DNA of 64,000 nucleotides from positions 143,742 through 207,741 of the forward strand of contig VYDH01000020.1 in the NCBI GenBank assembly GCA_009843525.1, written 5' to 3'. A program made the translations under genes and the position numbers. The notes under the pieces were generated by a model. It was not told the origin of the DNA. It saw nothing but the letters and a program-made list of their open reading frames with translations, and did not search any database. The first letter of the stretch is position 1. Every line of letters begins with the position of its first letter. This DNA comes from Acidimicrobiales bacterium. Lineage in GTDB: Bacteria > Actinomycetota > Acidimicrobiia > Acidimicrobiales > Poriferisodalaceae. Shown piece by piece: positions 18,405 through 26,757 of the stretch.

Positions 18405-19937
18405 CTAGACGATGGCGTCTGGCTCTTCGGCTTTGCGCCGGGCGATGTAGTCGCGCAACTCGGCGTCGATCGCGTCGTCGATGGGCGGCGGCTCGTAGGC
18501 GGCGAGCATCCGCTTCATCAGCCGGTTGGCTCGCTGCGCCGCATCGAGCGAACCCTCGTCAGACCACTGCTCAAAGCTGTTGTTGTCCGCAATCGACGAT
18601 TGGTAGAAGGCCGTCTCGAAGTTGGCCAACGTGTGCGGATGGCCCAGGAAATGGTCGCCGTGGGGGTTCGTCGTGAACGCCTCGACCGCCTGGCCGTTAT
18701 CGGACATGTCCACGCCCCGGGCGTACACCTCCATCATCCCCAGCTGGTCCGCATCCATCAGCAGCTTCTCGTAGCTCAGCGTCAGGCCGCCTTCCAGCCA
18801 GCCCGCTGCGTGCAGCACGAAGTTCACCCCCGCGGCGATCGTCGGCAGCAGCGTGGATGCCGATTCGTAGGCCGCTTGAGCATCGGGTGCCTTGGACGAC
18901 GTGAACTGCCCACCCGAGCGGAACGGCACGCCGACCCGTCGCGCCAGCTCGGCCATGACGTAGATCGTCAGACCTGCCTCAGGCGTGCCGAACGTCGGCG
19001 CACCGGTGGCCATCGACATTGACGATGCGAAGGTGCCGAAGATCACCGGCGCCCCGGGGCGCACCAGTTGGCAGAACGCCATGCCCGACAGCGCTTCAGC
19101 CAGCGCCTGGGCGGCCAGCGCCGCCACCGTGACCGGTGACATGGCGCCAGCCAGGATGAACGGCGAGATCACGCATGCCTGGTTGTGCTGCGCATACACC
19201 TCGGCCGCGCCCAGCATGGTGGCGTCCCAGCGCAGCGGCGACGACGCGTTGATGAGGCTCGTCAGTACGGTGCGATCGCTCAGATCGCCGCCGAAGGCGA
19301 TGCGGCAGAGTTCCACCGAATCGGCTGCGCGCTGGGCCGCCGTCACCGAGCCCATCAGCGGCTTGTCGCTATAACGCAGGTGCGCGTACACCATGTCGAG
19401 GTGGCGCTTGTTGACCGGGACGTCCACCGGCTCGCAGACCGTGCCGCCGCTGTGGTGAAGGTGGGGGAGCATCCAGGTCAGCTTCACCACCCTCTCGAAG
19501 TCGCCGAGGGTGGCATACCGGCGTCCAGCATCGAGGTCAGTAACGAACGGCGAGCCGTAGTTGGGGGCGAACACGGTGGCGTCACCGCCGATCGGCACCG
19601 ACCGAGCCGGGTTACGGGCGTGTTGGACATAGTTGGCCGGCGCGGTGGCCTGGACGATCTCGCGGCACATGCCGCGCGGGAACCGGACCATCTCGCCGTC
19701 GACCTCTGCGCCGGCGTCACGCCAGAGCTCAAGCGCCCGGGGGAAGTCCTGGAAGGCGACCCCCACCTCGGACAGGATCGTCTCGGCGTTCTCCTCGATC
19801 TGGGCCAGGCCCTCGGTGTCGAGCACGTTCACCGGCGGCAGCCTCCGCTGTACGTGGGTGTTGAACGCCACGTCGGCCGTTGCCCGCTGCGCTTGACGAG
19901 CCGCGCGGCCGCCTCCTCGCCGTCGTCGCTCGCTCAT
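18405..19937 (-). CDS. MttB-family (trimethylamine/glycine-betaine type) methyltransferase, non-pyrrolysine
   Basis: A 510-residue member of the trimethylamine methyltransferase superfamily. Recognisable blocks include PVNVLDTEGLAQIEENAETI, the FAPNYGSPFVTDL region, FGTPEAGLTIYV and the C-terminal GHPHTLANFETAF. The frame contains no internal TAG, so it is not the pyrrolysine type and falls with the group that includes glycine-betaine methyltransferase. It should move a methyl group from a quaternary or tertiary amine to the corrinoid protein encoded upstream. The substrate (betaine, proline betaine, carnitine or other) is not determinable here. The ATG overlaps the upstream activator stop (ATGA). 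Confidence 0.88.
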   Translation of the reverse strand: MSERRRRGGGRAARQAQRATADVAFNTHVQRRLPPVNVLDTEGLAQIEENAETILSEVGVAFQDFPRALELWRDAGAEVDGEMVRFPRGMCREIVQATAPANYVQHARNPARSVPIGGDATVFAPNYGSPFVTDLDAGRRYATLGDFERVVKLTWMLPHLHHSGGTVCEPVDVPVNKRHLDMVYAHLRYSDKPLMGSVTAAQRAADSVELCRIAFGGDLSDRTVLTSLINASSPLRWDATMLGAAEVYAQHNQACVISPFILAGAMSPVTVAALAAQALAEALSGMAFCQLVRPGAPVIFGTFASSMSMATGAPTFGTPEAGLTIYVMAELARRVGVPFRSGGQFTSSKAPDAQAAYESASTLLPTIAAGVNFVLHAAGWLEGGLTLSYEKLLMDADQLGMMEVYARGVDMSDNGQAVEAFTTNPHGDHFLGHPHTLANFETAFYQSSIADNNSFEQWSDEGSLDAAQRANRLMKRMLAAYEPPPIDDAIDAELRDYIARRKAEEPDAIV

Positions 19938-22048
19938 GATTCCTCGCTCATCGGGACTGCTCGCCGTCGTCGGGTGCGGTTGTGGGGACTCGAAGTTCTA
20001 CGGGATGGGCGGGGCAGGTCCACCGCCGTCGCGAGCAGCGGAGTGGGTGCGGTGGCATGAGGGAGTGCCATGGCTGCCACGAAGAGCTCCTGAAACCTCG
20101 GCTCGGTGGCAGTCTCGATCTTGCGGATGCTGCGGACCACCCGCTCCATCTCGGCCCGCTGGCTCCCTGACAGCAGCGCACGTACAGCGCCGGTGCCTGC
20201 TGCGTTGCCGACCGACCGCACCCCGTCCGGGTCGCAGTCGCCGATGAGCCCGAGCACCATCGCCCGTACCGGATCGATGTGCGCCCCGAAGGCTCCGGCG
20301 AGCAGCACTCGGTCGGGAGCCTCGATGCCAGCGTGCCCGCGCAGCAGGTCGATGCCGGCGCGCAGCGCCGCCTTCGCCAGTTGGATGGCTCGCACATCGT
20401 TCTGGGTGACGGTGATGGTCGGCCCGTCGGCACCTTCGGGAGGCTCGTACAGTACGAACGACGATGTCCGGCCATCGGAGGCCACACGGGACGCCCGCTC
20501 GCCCTCCCCGGGCTGCGCCGCGATGACCCCATCAGACGACAGCACCCCGGCGAGGTACATCTCGGCGATGACCTCGATGATCCCGGAACCGCAGATCCCC
20601 GTGACGCCTGCTGCAGTGCTGCGAACGCCTGCGGCGACGCGCCGCTCGACTGCCTCCGCGAAGCCAGGTTCGTCGGACCACAGATCGCAGCCGATGACAC
20701 GCACTCTGGGAGCCCACGTCACCGGATCGATGCGCACCCGCTCGATCGCTCCGGGTGTCGCCCGTTGACCGCAGCTGATCTGCGCGCCCTCGAATGCGGG
20801 CCCGGTCGGGCTGGACGCTGCCCACAACCCCTCAGAGCTGCCCAGCACGATCTCGGCATTGGTGCCCACGTCCACCAGGAGGGTGACGGCGTCGTCGCGA
20901 TGCGGTCCTCCGGCAAGCACTGCCGCCGCAGTGTCCGCGCCCACATGACCGGCGATCGCGGGCGCAACGTAGACGCGAGCCGCCGGGCACGGCAGATCCA
21001 TCTCCGGCCCACCCACCTCGACACTGGCATCGGTCGCCAGAGTGAACGGCGCCTGTCCGAGCGGGGTCGGGTCGATGCCGAGCGCGATGTGCATCATGAT
21101 CGGGTTGCCGACCAGCACCACCTCGAGCACAGCGTCTGGCTCGGCACCGGCCGCGGAGCACAGCTCGGTGATCAGCGCTGCAAGCGAGTCTCGGACGAGC
21201 GCGGTGAGTTCTTGGGCGCCGCCGGGGTTCATCATCACGTAGGACACCCGGCTCATCAGGTCCTCGCCGAGGCGGATCTGCGGGTTCATGCGGCCGGCGG
21301 AGGCCAGCACGTCACCACTGTGAAGGTCGGTCAGGTGGCCCGCAATCGTGGTCGAGCCGACGTCGATCGCAACGCCGAGTGCCGCTGTCGCGACGCCAGG
21401 CCATACAGCCGTCACCATGCCGGTGCGTTTGCTCCGCTCGGGGCCGCTCCAGCGAACGGCGACCGTCACCAGCCGACCGCCGGCGTCGTCGGGGGAGCCG
21501 GCGGCGACCGACGCATGGAGCGCCGCTAGTGCCCCCGGCAAGATGCCAGCCAGGTGAACGCCCCATTCATCGGCCACGCAGTCGATGACGACTTCGGCGA
21601 GTCCGCGGCGCTCGTCCAGCGTCGGCGGCGGCACTGTCACCGCATGCAGCGTCGCCAGTGGGTCGAGGGCGATGTCGCCTACGTCGACGGTCTTGCGTAC
21701 CACCGGCCCGTGCAGCTGGCTTTCCGGCGGCACATCCACCACCACATCGGCCTGCACACGCGCCTGGCAACCCAGTCGTGCGGAGGGACCCAGCGGGCGT
21801 CGGCCTTCGTATGCGGCTTCGGCGGCACCCAGCGAGCTCAGCGCTTCGGGGCCAGCAGTGATGGCCCACTTGGGAAAGGAACCCACCGACGGCACGACCT
21901 GGCAGCGGCCGCAGATGCCGCGCCCGCCGCACACGCTGTCGAGATCGACGCCCATTTCCCGAGCGGCATCCAGCACAGTGGTACCGGCATTCACCGCTCC
22001 CGCCCGTCCGCTGGGGGTGAACACCACCCTGACCGAGGCCGTCGGCAC
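19934..22048 (-). CDS. Corrinoid activation protein, RACo-like (2Fe-2S + ASKHA ATPase, DUF4445)
   Basis: A 704-residue protein. An N-terminal plant-type 2Fe-2S domain (Cys40, 46, 49 in CGGRGICGRCQ, fourth Cys in ARLGCQAR) is followed by the ASKHA-fold domain with AIDVGSTTIAGHLTDL, LLVDVGTNAEIVLG and LAGAFGAHIDP. Relatives spend ATP to reduce Co(II) corrinoid back to Co(I) after accidental oxidation. It lies between the methyltransferase genes and is coupled to both. GTG 22048 is preferred: GGAG sits just upstream and it lies 10 bases after the preceding stop. A GTG at 22126 would overlap the preceding gene by 68 bases. Confidence 0.88.
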   Translation of the reverse strand: MPTASVRVVFTPSGRAGAVNAGTTVLDAAREMGVDLDSVCGGRGICGRCQVVPSVGSFPKWAITAGPEALSSLGAAEAAYEGRRPLGPSARLGCQARVQADVVVDVPPESQLHGPVVRKTVDVGDIALDPLATLHAVTVPPPTLDERRGLAEVVIDCVADEWGVHLAGILPGALAALHASVAAGSPDDAGGRLVTVAVRWSGPERSKRTGMVTAVWPGVATAALGVAIDVGSTTIAGHLTDLHSGDVLASAGRMNPQIRLGEDLMSRVSYVMMNPGGAQELTALVRDSLAALITELCSAAGAEPDAVLEVVLVGNPIMMHIALGIDPTPLGQAPFTLATDASVEVGGPEMDLPCPAARVYVAPAIAGHVGADTAAAVLAGGPHRDDAVTLLVDVGTNAEIVLGSSEGLWAASSPTGPAFEGAQISCGQRATPGAIERVRIDPVTWAPRVRVIGCDLWSDEPGFAEAVERRVAAGVRSTAAGVTGICGSGIIEVIAEMYLAGVLSSDGVIAAQPGEGERASRVASDGRTSSFVLYEPPEGADGPTITVTQNDVRAIQLAKAALRAGIDLLRGHAGIEAPDRVLLAGAFGAHIDPVRAMVLGLIGDCDPDGVRSVGNAAGTGAVRALLSGSQRAEMERVVRSIRKIETATEPRFQELFVAAMALPHATAPTPLLATAVDLPRPSRRTSSPHNRTRRRRAVPMSEES

Positions 22049-22058
22049 CAGGGCTCCG

Positions 22059-22988
22059 TCAGCCGGTGCGTGCGCGACGTCCGCCCCGTCGGCGGGGACG
22101 ATCGCCGGACCCTGCGCCAGGAGCACTGTCAGCCCCCATTGCGCTGCGGTCGCGGTGCTCGGAGATCCACGCCGCGCAGTTCTCGTCGTTGCCCGCCAAG
22201 ACGTCGCCTGCCATGACTGCGGCCTTCACATCGGCATGCAGCGGGTTCATAATGGCCGATGTCATCCCGGCCCCGATCGCCATAGCCAGGAAGGTGCCGG
22301 TGATGATGTGGCGGTTGGGCAGGCCGAAGCTCACATTGGATGCCCCACACGTCGTGTTCACGCCCAGTTCGTCACGCAGCCGGCGTACCAGATGGAATAC
22401 CTGCCGTCCTGCCGTGGCCATGGCGCCTATCGGCATGACCAATGGGTCCACCACCACGTCTGCGGTGGGAATGCCGTAGTCGGCTGCGGCACTCACAATC
22501 CGTTTCGCCACGTCGAAGCGGACATCAGGGTCCTCGCTGATGCCGGTCTCGTCGTTGGAGATGGCGACCACTGCCGCTCCGGCCCGCGCCACCAGCGGGA
22601 GCACCCGCTCCATCACCTCCGGTTCTCCGGTCACCGAGTTGATGAGGGGCTTGCCCACGTAGGCGTCCACGCCGGCTTCGAGCGCCTCGATGATCGACGA
22701 ATCGATACTGAGCGGAACATCGGTGACCGACTGCACCAGCTTCACCGCCGAAGCGAGCAGTGCAGGCTCGTCGGCGAGCGGTACGCCGGCATTGACATCG
22801 AGCATGTGGGCGCCGGCCGTCACCTGGGCGAGCGCGTCTGCTTCGACCCGGCTGAAGTCGCCCTCCTTCATCTCCTCAGCAAGCAGCTTGCGACCGGTGG
22901 GATTGATGCGCTCGCCGATCATCACGAACGGCCGGCCGAAGCCGATCACCACCTCACGCGTGGCGGAGCTGACAACGGTGTCGGTCAC
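22059..22988 (-). CDS. Methyltetrahydrofolate:corrinoid methyltransferase (DHPS-like, MeTr/MtgA type)
   Basis: A 309-residue pterin-binding TIM barrel. FVMIGERINPTGRKLL opens the fold, then HMLDVNAGVP (Asp/Asn pterin contacts), PLSIDSS, GKPLINSVTGE, DPLVMPIGA and GASNVSFGLPNR, all typical of methyl-THF:corrinoid methyltransferases. It would transfer the methyl group from methyl-corrinoid to THF, linking the MttB-type enzyme to MetF. The GTG start overlaps the upstream DUF1638 stop (GTGA). The C-terminal 25 residues are Arg/Gly-rich. Confidence 0.9.
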   Translation of the reverse strand: MTDTVVSSATREVVIGFGRPFVMIGERINPTGRKLLAEEMKEGDFSRVEADALAQVTAGAHMLDVNAGVPLADEPALLASAVKLVQSVTDVPLSIDSSIIEALEAGVDAYVGKPLINSVTGEPEVMERVLPLVARAGAAVVAISNDETGISEDPDVRFDVAKRIVSAAADYGIPTADVVVDPLVMPIGAMATAGRQVFHLVRRLRDELGVNTTCGASNVSFGLPNRHIITGTFLAMAIGAGMTSAIMNPLHADVKAAVMAGDVLAGNDENCAAWISEHRDRSAMGADSAPGAGSGDRPRRRGGRRARTG

Positions 22989-23833
22989 GCGGGCACCTGG
23001 TGCTCGTCGTTGTGTCTTGGCGCAGCGAGCTCGGAATGCACTGTGCTGCGCCTCGGCGCAGCGACGCTGGTCAGCGTGGTCTCGAGATCGCCGTAGCCCG
23101 TCTCGACGATCTCTAGTGGCAGGCCGAGGCGTTCGGCCCCGGCGCGTGCACAGGCCTCGACGCGTGCGCGCTGCGAGCCATCCGGCGTCTGGGTCAGCAG
23201 CACCACGCGGCGGTAGTTGCCGAAATAGAGCTCTGCAAGCTCGGGATGATCGGCAATGCCGAGGCCTTTCCAGACCAGCAGATCGAAGTGACGGGCGAGA
23301 TAGTCGGTCAGGTAGAAGGTCGCCGGTTCGGCCTCGGACATCTCGTCGAATCGCGGGGCGGTGGCGAAGAACTCGTAGCAATGAGCTCCCGGCACCCGAG
23401 TCATCGAGGGCCCGTTGCCCGCCGCATGAGCGCGCTCGAACTCGGCGCACAGGTCGTCGATGGCGCCGGCACTGCCGCAGTCTCCATAGCCGAGGAGTAT
23501 CTGTTCGTAGGTTCGACCCTGCCGCGCGAGCCGGTCCAGCCGCGCGCGCACTTCCGGCGCGATGAGCGCAGGACGGTTGTGCAGCTTCGCCGGCAGGCAC
23601 TCCACGTCGATGTGCTCCAGGCCTCCGGTGCCGACGATCGCCTGCAGCTCGTTGGCGAGTGCGCCGCAGCCGAGCACCAGCACGCGGCGCGACGGGCCTT
23701 CGGCTGAGGCCCGGGCAGACGGCCGCGGTGCGCGCCGTGCGGCCGCCGGTTTCGCTGCAGCCTCGGCTGTCCGGCGCGCACGCGAGCGCCGCCGGCGGCG
23801 AGCGGTCGATTCCGGGGACGAGGTGGCCGTCAT
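22985..23833 (-). CDS. DUF1638 protein
   Basis: A 282-residue protein. A basic low-complexity stretch (first about 45 residues, Arg/Ala-rich) precedes a domain beginning VLVLGCGALANELQAIV. It has the DUF1638 features LPAKLHNRPALI, LLGYGDCGSAGAIDDLC and GAHCYEFF, with several conserved Cys and His that could bind metal. Its biochemical role is not known to me. The family often sits beside corrinoid methyltransferase genes, and here it lies between the corrinoid protein and the methyl-THF methyltransferase. ATG 23833 follows the previous stop by one base. Confidence 0.8.
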   Translation of the reverse strand: MTATSSPESTARRRRRSRARRTAEAAAKPAAARRAPRPSARASAEGPSRRVLVLGCGALANELQAIVGTGGLEHIDVECLPAKLHNRPALIAPEVRARLDRLARQGRTYEQILLGYGDCGSAGAIDDLCAEFERAHAAGNGPSMTRVPGAHCYEFFATAPRFDEMSEAEPATFYLTDYLARHFDLLVWKGLGIADHPELAELYFGNYRRVVLLTQTPDGSQRARVEACARAGAERLGLPLEIVETGYGDLETTLTSVAAPRRSTVHSELAAPRHNDEHQVPA

Positions 23834-23834
23834 C

Positions 23835-24557
23835 TCATGCAGCGGCTGCGCGCCGGGCTTTGATGAGGTCTGTGGCGGTCTCCGCCGCGACGGCAGCATC
23901 GCGGCAGTAGGCATCGGCGCCCACAGCTTCGCCGAACTCCTGGTTCAGCGGGGCGCCGCCGACGATGACGAGGTAGTCGTCGCGCAGGCCCTGCTCGATC
24001 AGCGTGTCGACCACCACCTTCATGTACGGCATGGTCGTGGTCAGCAGCGCTGACATGCCCAGGATGTCGGGCCGATGCTCAGCCAGGGCGCCGAGGAACT
24101 CATCGACGTCAGTGTTGATCCCCAAGTCCACTACCTCGAAGCCCGCACCCTCGAGCATCATTCCCACCAGGTTCTTGCCGATGTCATGGATGTCGCCCTT
24201 GACGGTGCCGATCACGATCTTGCCGATCGGTTCCGCGCCGGTCTCCGCAAGCAGTGGCCGCAGCACCGCCATGCCGGCCTTCATGGCGTTGGCCGCGAGC
24301 AGCACTTCGGGAACGAACAGGATCCCGTCGCGAAAATCGATCCCGACGATGCGCATGGCCTCGACCAGCGCCTCATTGAGGACCTTGTCGGCCCCCCAGC
24401 CGCGCCCGAGCAACAGCTCGGTGCCTTCGACGATCTCGGGGCCGAGCCCGTCATAGAGATCGTCATGCATCTGAGCGATGAGATCGTCATCGTCGAGGGC
24501 TGAGAGGTCGATGTCCTCATCAGCATCGGCGCTGTCGACGGTTGCCGCATCGGCCAT
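23835..24557 (-). CDS. Corrinoid (B12-binding) methyl carrier protein
   Basis: A 240-residue protein. An acidic N-terminus is followed by a helical cap domain (about 35-110) and a B12-binding domain with GDIHDIGKNLV (His124 is the cobalt ligand), VVDLGINTDVDEFL and IVGGAPLNQEF. It carries the methyl group between the MttB-type enzyme and the methyl-THF methyltransferase. It is the first gene of a five-gene minus-strand operon (corrinoid protein, DUF1638, MeTr, RACo, MttB). ATG 24557 is chosen because GAGGGGG lies at the right spacing. The tandem dyads at 24677-24711 are its likely control site. Confidence 0.92.
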   Translation of the reverse strand: MADAATVDSADADEDIDLSALDDDDLIAQMHDDLYDGLGPEIVEGTELLLGRGWGADKVLNEALVEAMRIVGIDFRDGILFVPEVLLAANAMKAGMAVLRPLLAETGAEPIGKIVIGTVKGDIHDIGKNLVGMMLEGAGFEVVDLGINTDVDEFLGALAEHRPDILGMSALLTTTMPYMKVVVDTLIEQGLRDDYLVIVGGAPLNQEFGEAVGADAYCRDAAVAAETATDLIKARRAAAA

Positions 24558-24676
24558 GCTTTGCCCCCTCGCCATGGTCATGACGTGTGCCGGGCACCCC
24601 CGTCCCGGTCAACTGTCCAAGATTCAGCATGGGTCCTGCGGCCAAGTCGTTCCGCTGTGCTGTTCAGCATCTTGCT

Positions 24677-24711
24677 GTTCCGCATAGTGGAACTGTGCCG
24701 CAGAACGGTAC
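24677..24711. promoter_or_regulatory. Tandem 17-bp dyad operator C (corrinoid methyltransferase operon)
   Basis: GTTCCGCATAGTGGAAC (24677-24693), one T, then GTGCCGCAGAACGGTAC (24695-24711), 120 bases before the corrinoid protein gene. The first dyad is the best palindrome of the three loci. An extra left half-site GTTCCGC starts at 24649. The 240-base gap from 24558 to 24797 otherwise shows no gene. Confidence 0.65.
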
Positions 24712-24797
24712 AGCAGTACGGTACCACGAACCCTTCCGGAACAGCGACATAGGAGCACGTGAATTCAAGGCGACATGCCGGCGCCTGCCGGCGTGTT

Positions 24798-26510
24798 TCA
24801 GCGGCGATGCGCGTCGATCTCTCCGGCTGTCACGGCCGCCGCCTCGGCCACTGTGAGCAGGCGCGTCTCGCGGGTTGAGCGTTCGGTCAGCTCCACGTTG
24901 CCCTCCGCCAGGCTGCGCGCGCCGACCGTGAGCCGGTAAGGCACGCCGACGAGCTCCGCATCTGCCAGCTTTACACCGGGCCGCAGCGGACGATCGTCGT
25001 AGAGGCAGTCGACACCGAGCGCAGCCAGTTCGCGCTCGAGCCTCTCGCCTGCTGCCGATTGGTCTTCATCGGCAGGATCGAGCACGGTGATGACCGCCTC
25101 GAACGGCGCGACACCGACCGGCCAGCACAGGCCCCGCTCGTCGTAATGGGTCTCGGCCACCGCAGCCATCGCCCGCCCGATGCCGATGCCGTAGCTACCC
25201 ATGATCGGAGTCTGGGCAATGCCGTCCGCATCCAGCACCGACACGCCCATCGCCTCGCAGTACTTGCGGCCCAGCTTGAAGATGTGGCCCGCCTCAATGC
25301 AGCGCGCGATCTCCAGCGGCTTGCCGCACACGATGCAGGCCTCGCCTGCTGTGACCTCGCGCAGATCAGCCCACTGCGGATCGATGATGTCGCGCTCCAC
25401 GTCCACGTGACGCAGGTGCCAGTCGTCCTCATTGGCGCCGGTGGTCATAGATCTGCGGCCCCGCAAGGCCTCATCTATGCAGATCGGCAGGCCCTCGACG
25501 CCGACCGCCCCCAGGCTTCCGGGACTGGCTCCGAGCTGAGCCACCGTCTCGGACTCGGTGGCAGGACGCACATCGGTCGCGCCGCTGAAATCGGCCAACT
25601 TCTGCAGGTTGAGCTGGTGGTCGCCTCGCAGAACCACCAACGTGAGCTGATCGTCGAGAACCATGACCATCGTCTTGAGCTGCCGGTCGGCCGGTGCGCC
25701 GCCTTCGAAGGAAGCGAGCGCATCGATGGTGCGGACGCCTGGTGTCGCGAAGCGCTCAGGTGCGTCGCCGGAGGACGGATCATCGATGGGTGGCACTGAC
25801 GCACGGGCCCGCTCGATGTTGGCCCGGTACCCGCAGCCCGCACACCGCGCCACGTCGTCCTCACCTGCCGGCGACTCCACCATGAACTCGACGCTGGCAT
25901 CGCCGCCCATGGCGCCCGAAGAAGCCTGTACGGCCATGGCATCGAGGTCGAGCCGCTTGAAGATCTTCTCGTATGCCTCGCGGTGCGCCTCGAAGGACAC
26001 ATCGAGACCTGCTTCGTCCATGTCGAAGCTGTACGAGTCCTTCATCATGAACTCGCGCACCCTCAGCAGGCCGCTGCGCGGGCGGGGCTCGTCACGGAAT
26101 TTGGTCTGGATCTGGTACCAGGTTTGAGGCAGCTCCCGGTACGAACTCATCTCCGCCGCCAGCGCCGCGAAGACCTCTTCGTGCGTCATGCCCAGCACGA
26201 CGTCTGCATCGTTGCGGTCGCGCAGGCGGAACATCTCTGAACCCATCACGTTCCACCGACCGCTGCGATGCCACAGATCAGCCGGGTGCATCGCAGGCAG
26301 CAGGAACTCCTGCGCGCCGATGGCATCCATTTCTGCTCTGACGACATCGGCCACTTTGTTGTGCACCCGCAGCCCGAGCGGCAGCAAGCTGTAGTGCCCC
26401 GAATGCAGCTGCCGGATGAACCCAGCCCGCACGAGCAGCTGATGACTCACGGCGGTGGCGTCGCCAGGCGCATCACGCAGCGTCGGGATGAACGAATCAG
26501 ACCATCGCAT
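24798..26510 (-). CDS. proS: Prolyl-tRNA synthetase, bacterial type
   Basis: A 570-residue class II synthetase that charges tRNA-Pro. Visible features are the N-terminal LLPLGLRVHNKVADVV, motif 2 around QIQTKFRDEPRPRSGLLRVREF, the insertion/editing region in the middle (TGANEDDWHLRHVD), motif 3 GIGIGRAMAAVAE and the C-terminal anticodon-binding domain. A CxxC pair (CAGCG) sits in the insertion and another (CIVCG) later. Length is normal for the bacterial form. It stands alone between the methyltransferase operon and the helicase gene. Confidence 0.95.
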   Translation of the reverse strand: MRWSDSFIPTLRDAPGDATAVSHQLLVRAGFIRQLHSGHYSLLPLGLRVHNKVADVVRAEMDAIGAQEFLLPAMHPADLWHRSGRWNVMGSEMFRLRDRNDADVVLGMTHEEVFAALAAEMSSYRELPQTWYQIQTKFRDEPRPRSGLLRVREFMMKDSYSFDMDEAGLDVSFEAHREAYEKIFKRLDLDAMAVQASSGAMGGDASVEFMVESPAGEDDVARCAGCGYRANIERARASVPPIDDPSSGDAPERFATPGVRTIDALASFEGGAPADRQLKTMVMVLDDQLTLVVLRGDHQLNLQKLADFSGATDVRPATESETVAQLGASPGSLGAVGVEGLPICIDEALRGRRSMTTGANEDDWHLRHVDVERDIIDPQWADLREVTAGEACIVCGKPLEIARCIEAGHIFKLGRKYCEAMGVSVLDADGIAQTPIMGSYGIGIGRAMAAVAETHYDERGLCWPVGVAPFEAVITVLDPADEDQSAAGERLERELAALGVDCLYDDRPLRPGVKLADAELVGVPYRLTVGARSLAEGNVELTERSTRETRLLTVAEAAAVTAGEIDAHRR

Positions 26511-26757
26511 CCGACGCAGCGTAAGCGAGCAACCGCGTTGCGATGCAATGCGTGTCCAGTACCCTCAATCTGCGTAGCCGGCGACTGCACACCGGCGACC
26601 ATGCATCGGTCGTGCGGTCTCGGCAGCGGACCAGGGCCACAGTGCCGACCACGGTGACTGTGTCCGCAACAGGTCCTGCATCAACAGTTCGGGCCATGCC
26701 CCAAGCGCAGTCCGGACAGGCGCTGCAGCGCACCTGCCCGTGCCCCTGCATGACGCG

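Noticed and set aside
18405..19937. Possible pyrrolysine codon in the MttB-type gene
   Set aside because: The reading frame has no internal TAG; the protein is of the non-pyrrolysine group.
26511..26757. Short open frames on both strands between proS and the helicase gene
   Set aside because: They are Arg/Thr/Pro-rich without ribosome sites or domains and overlap one another on opposite strands.
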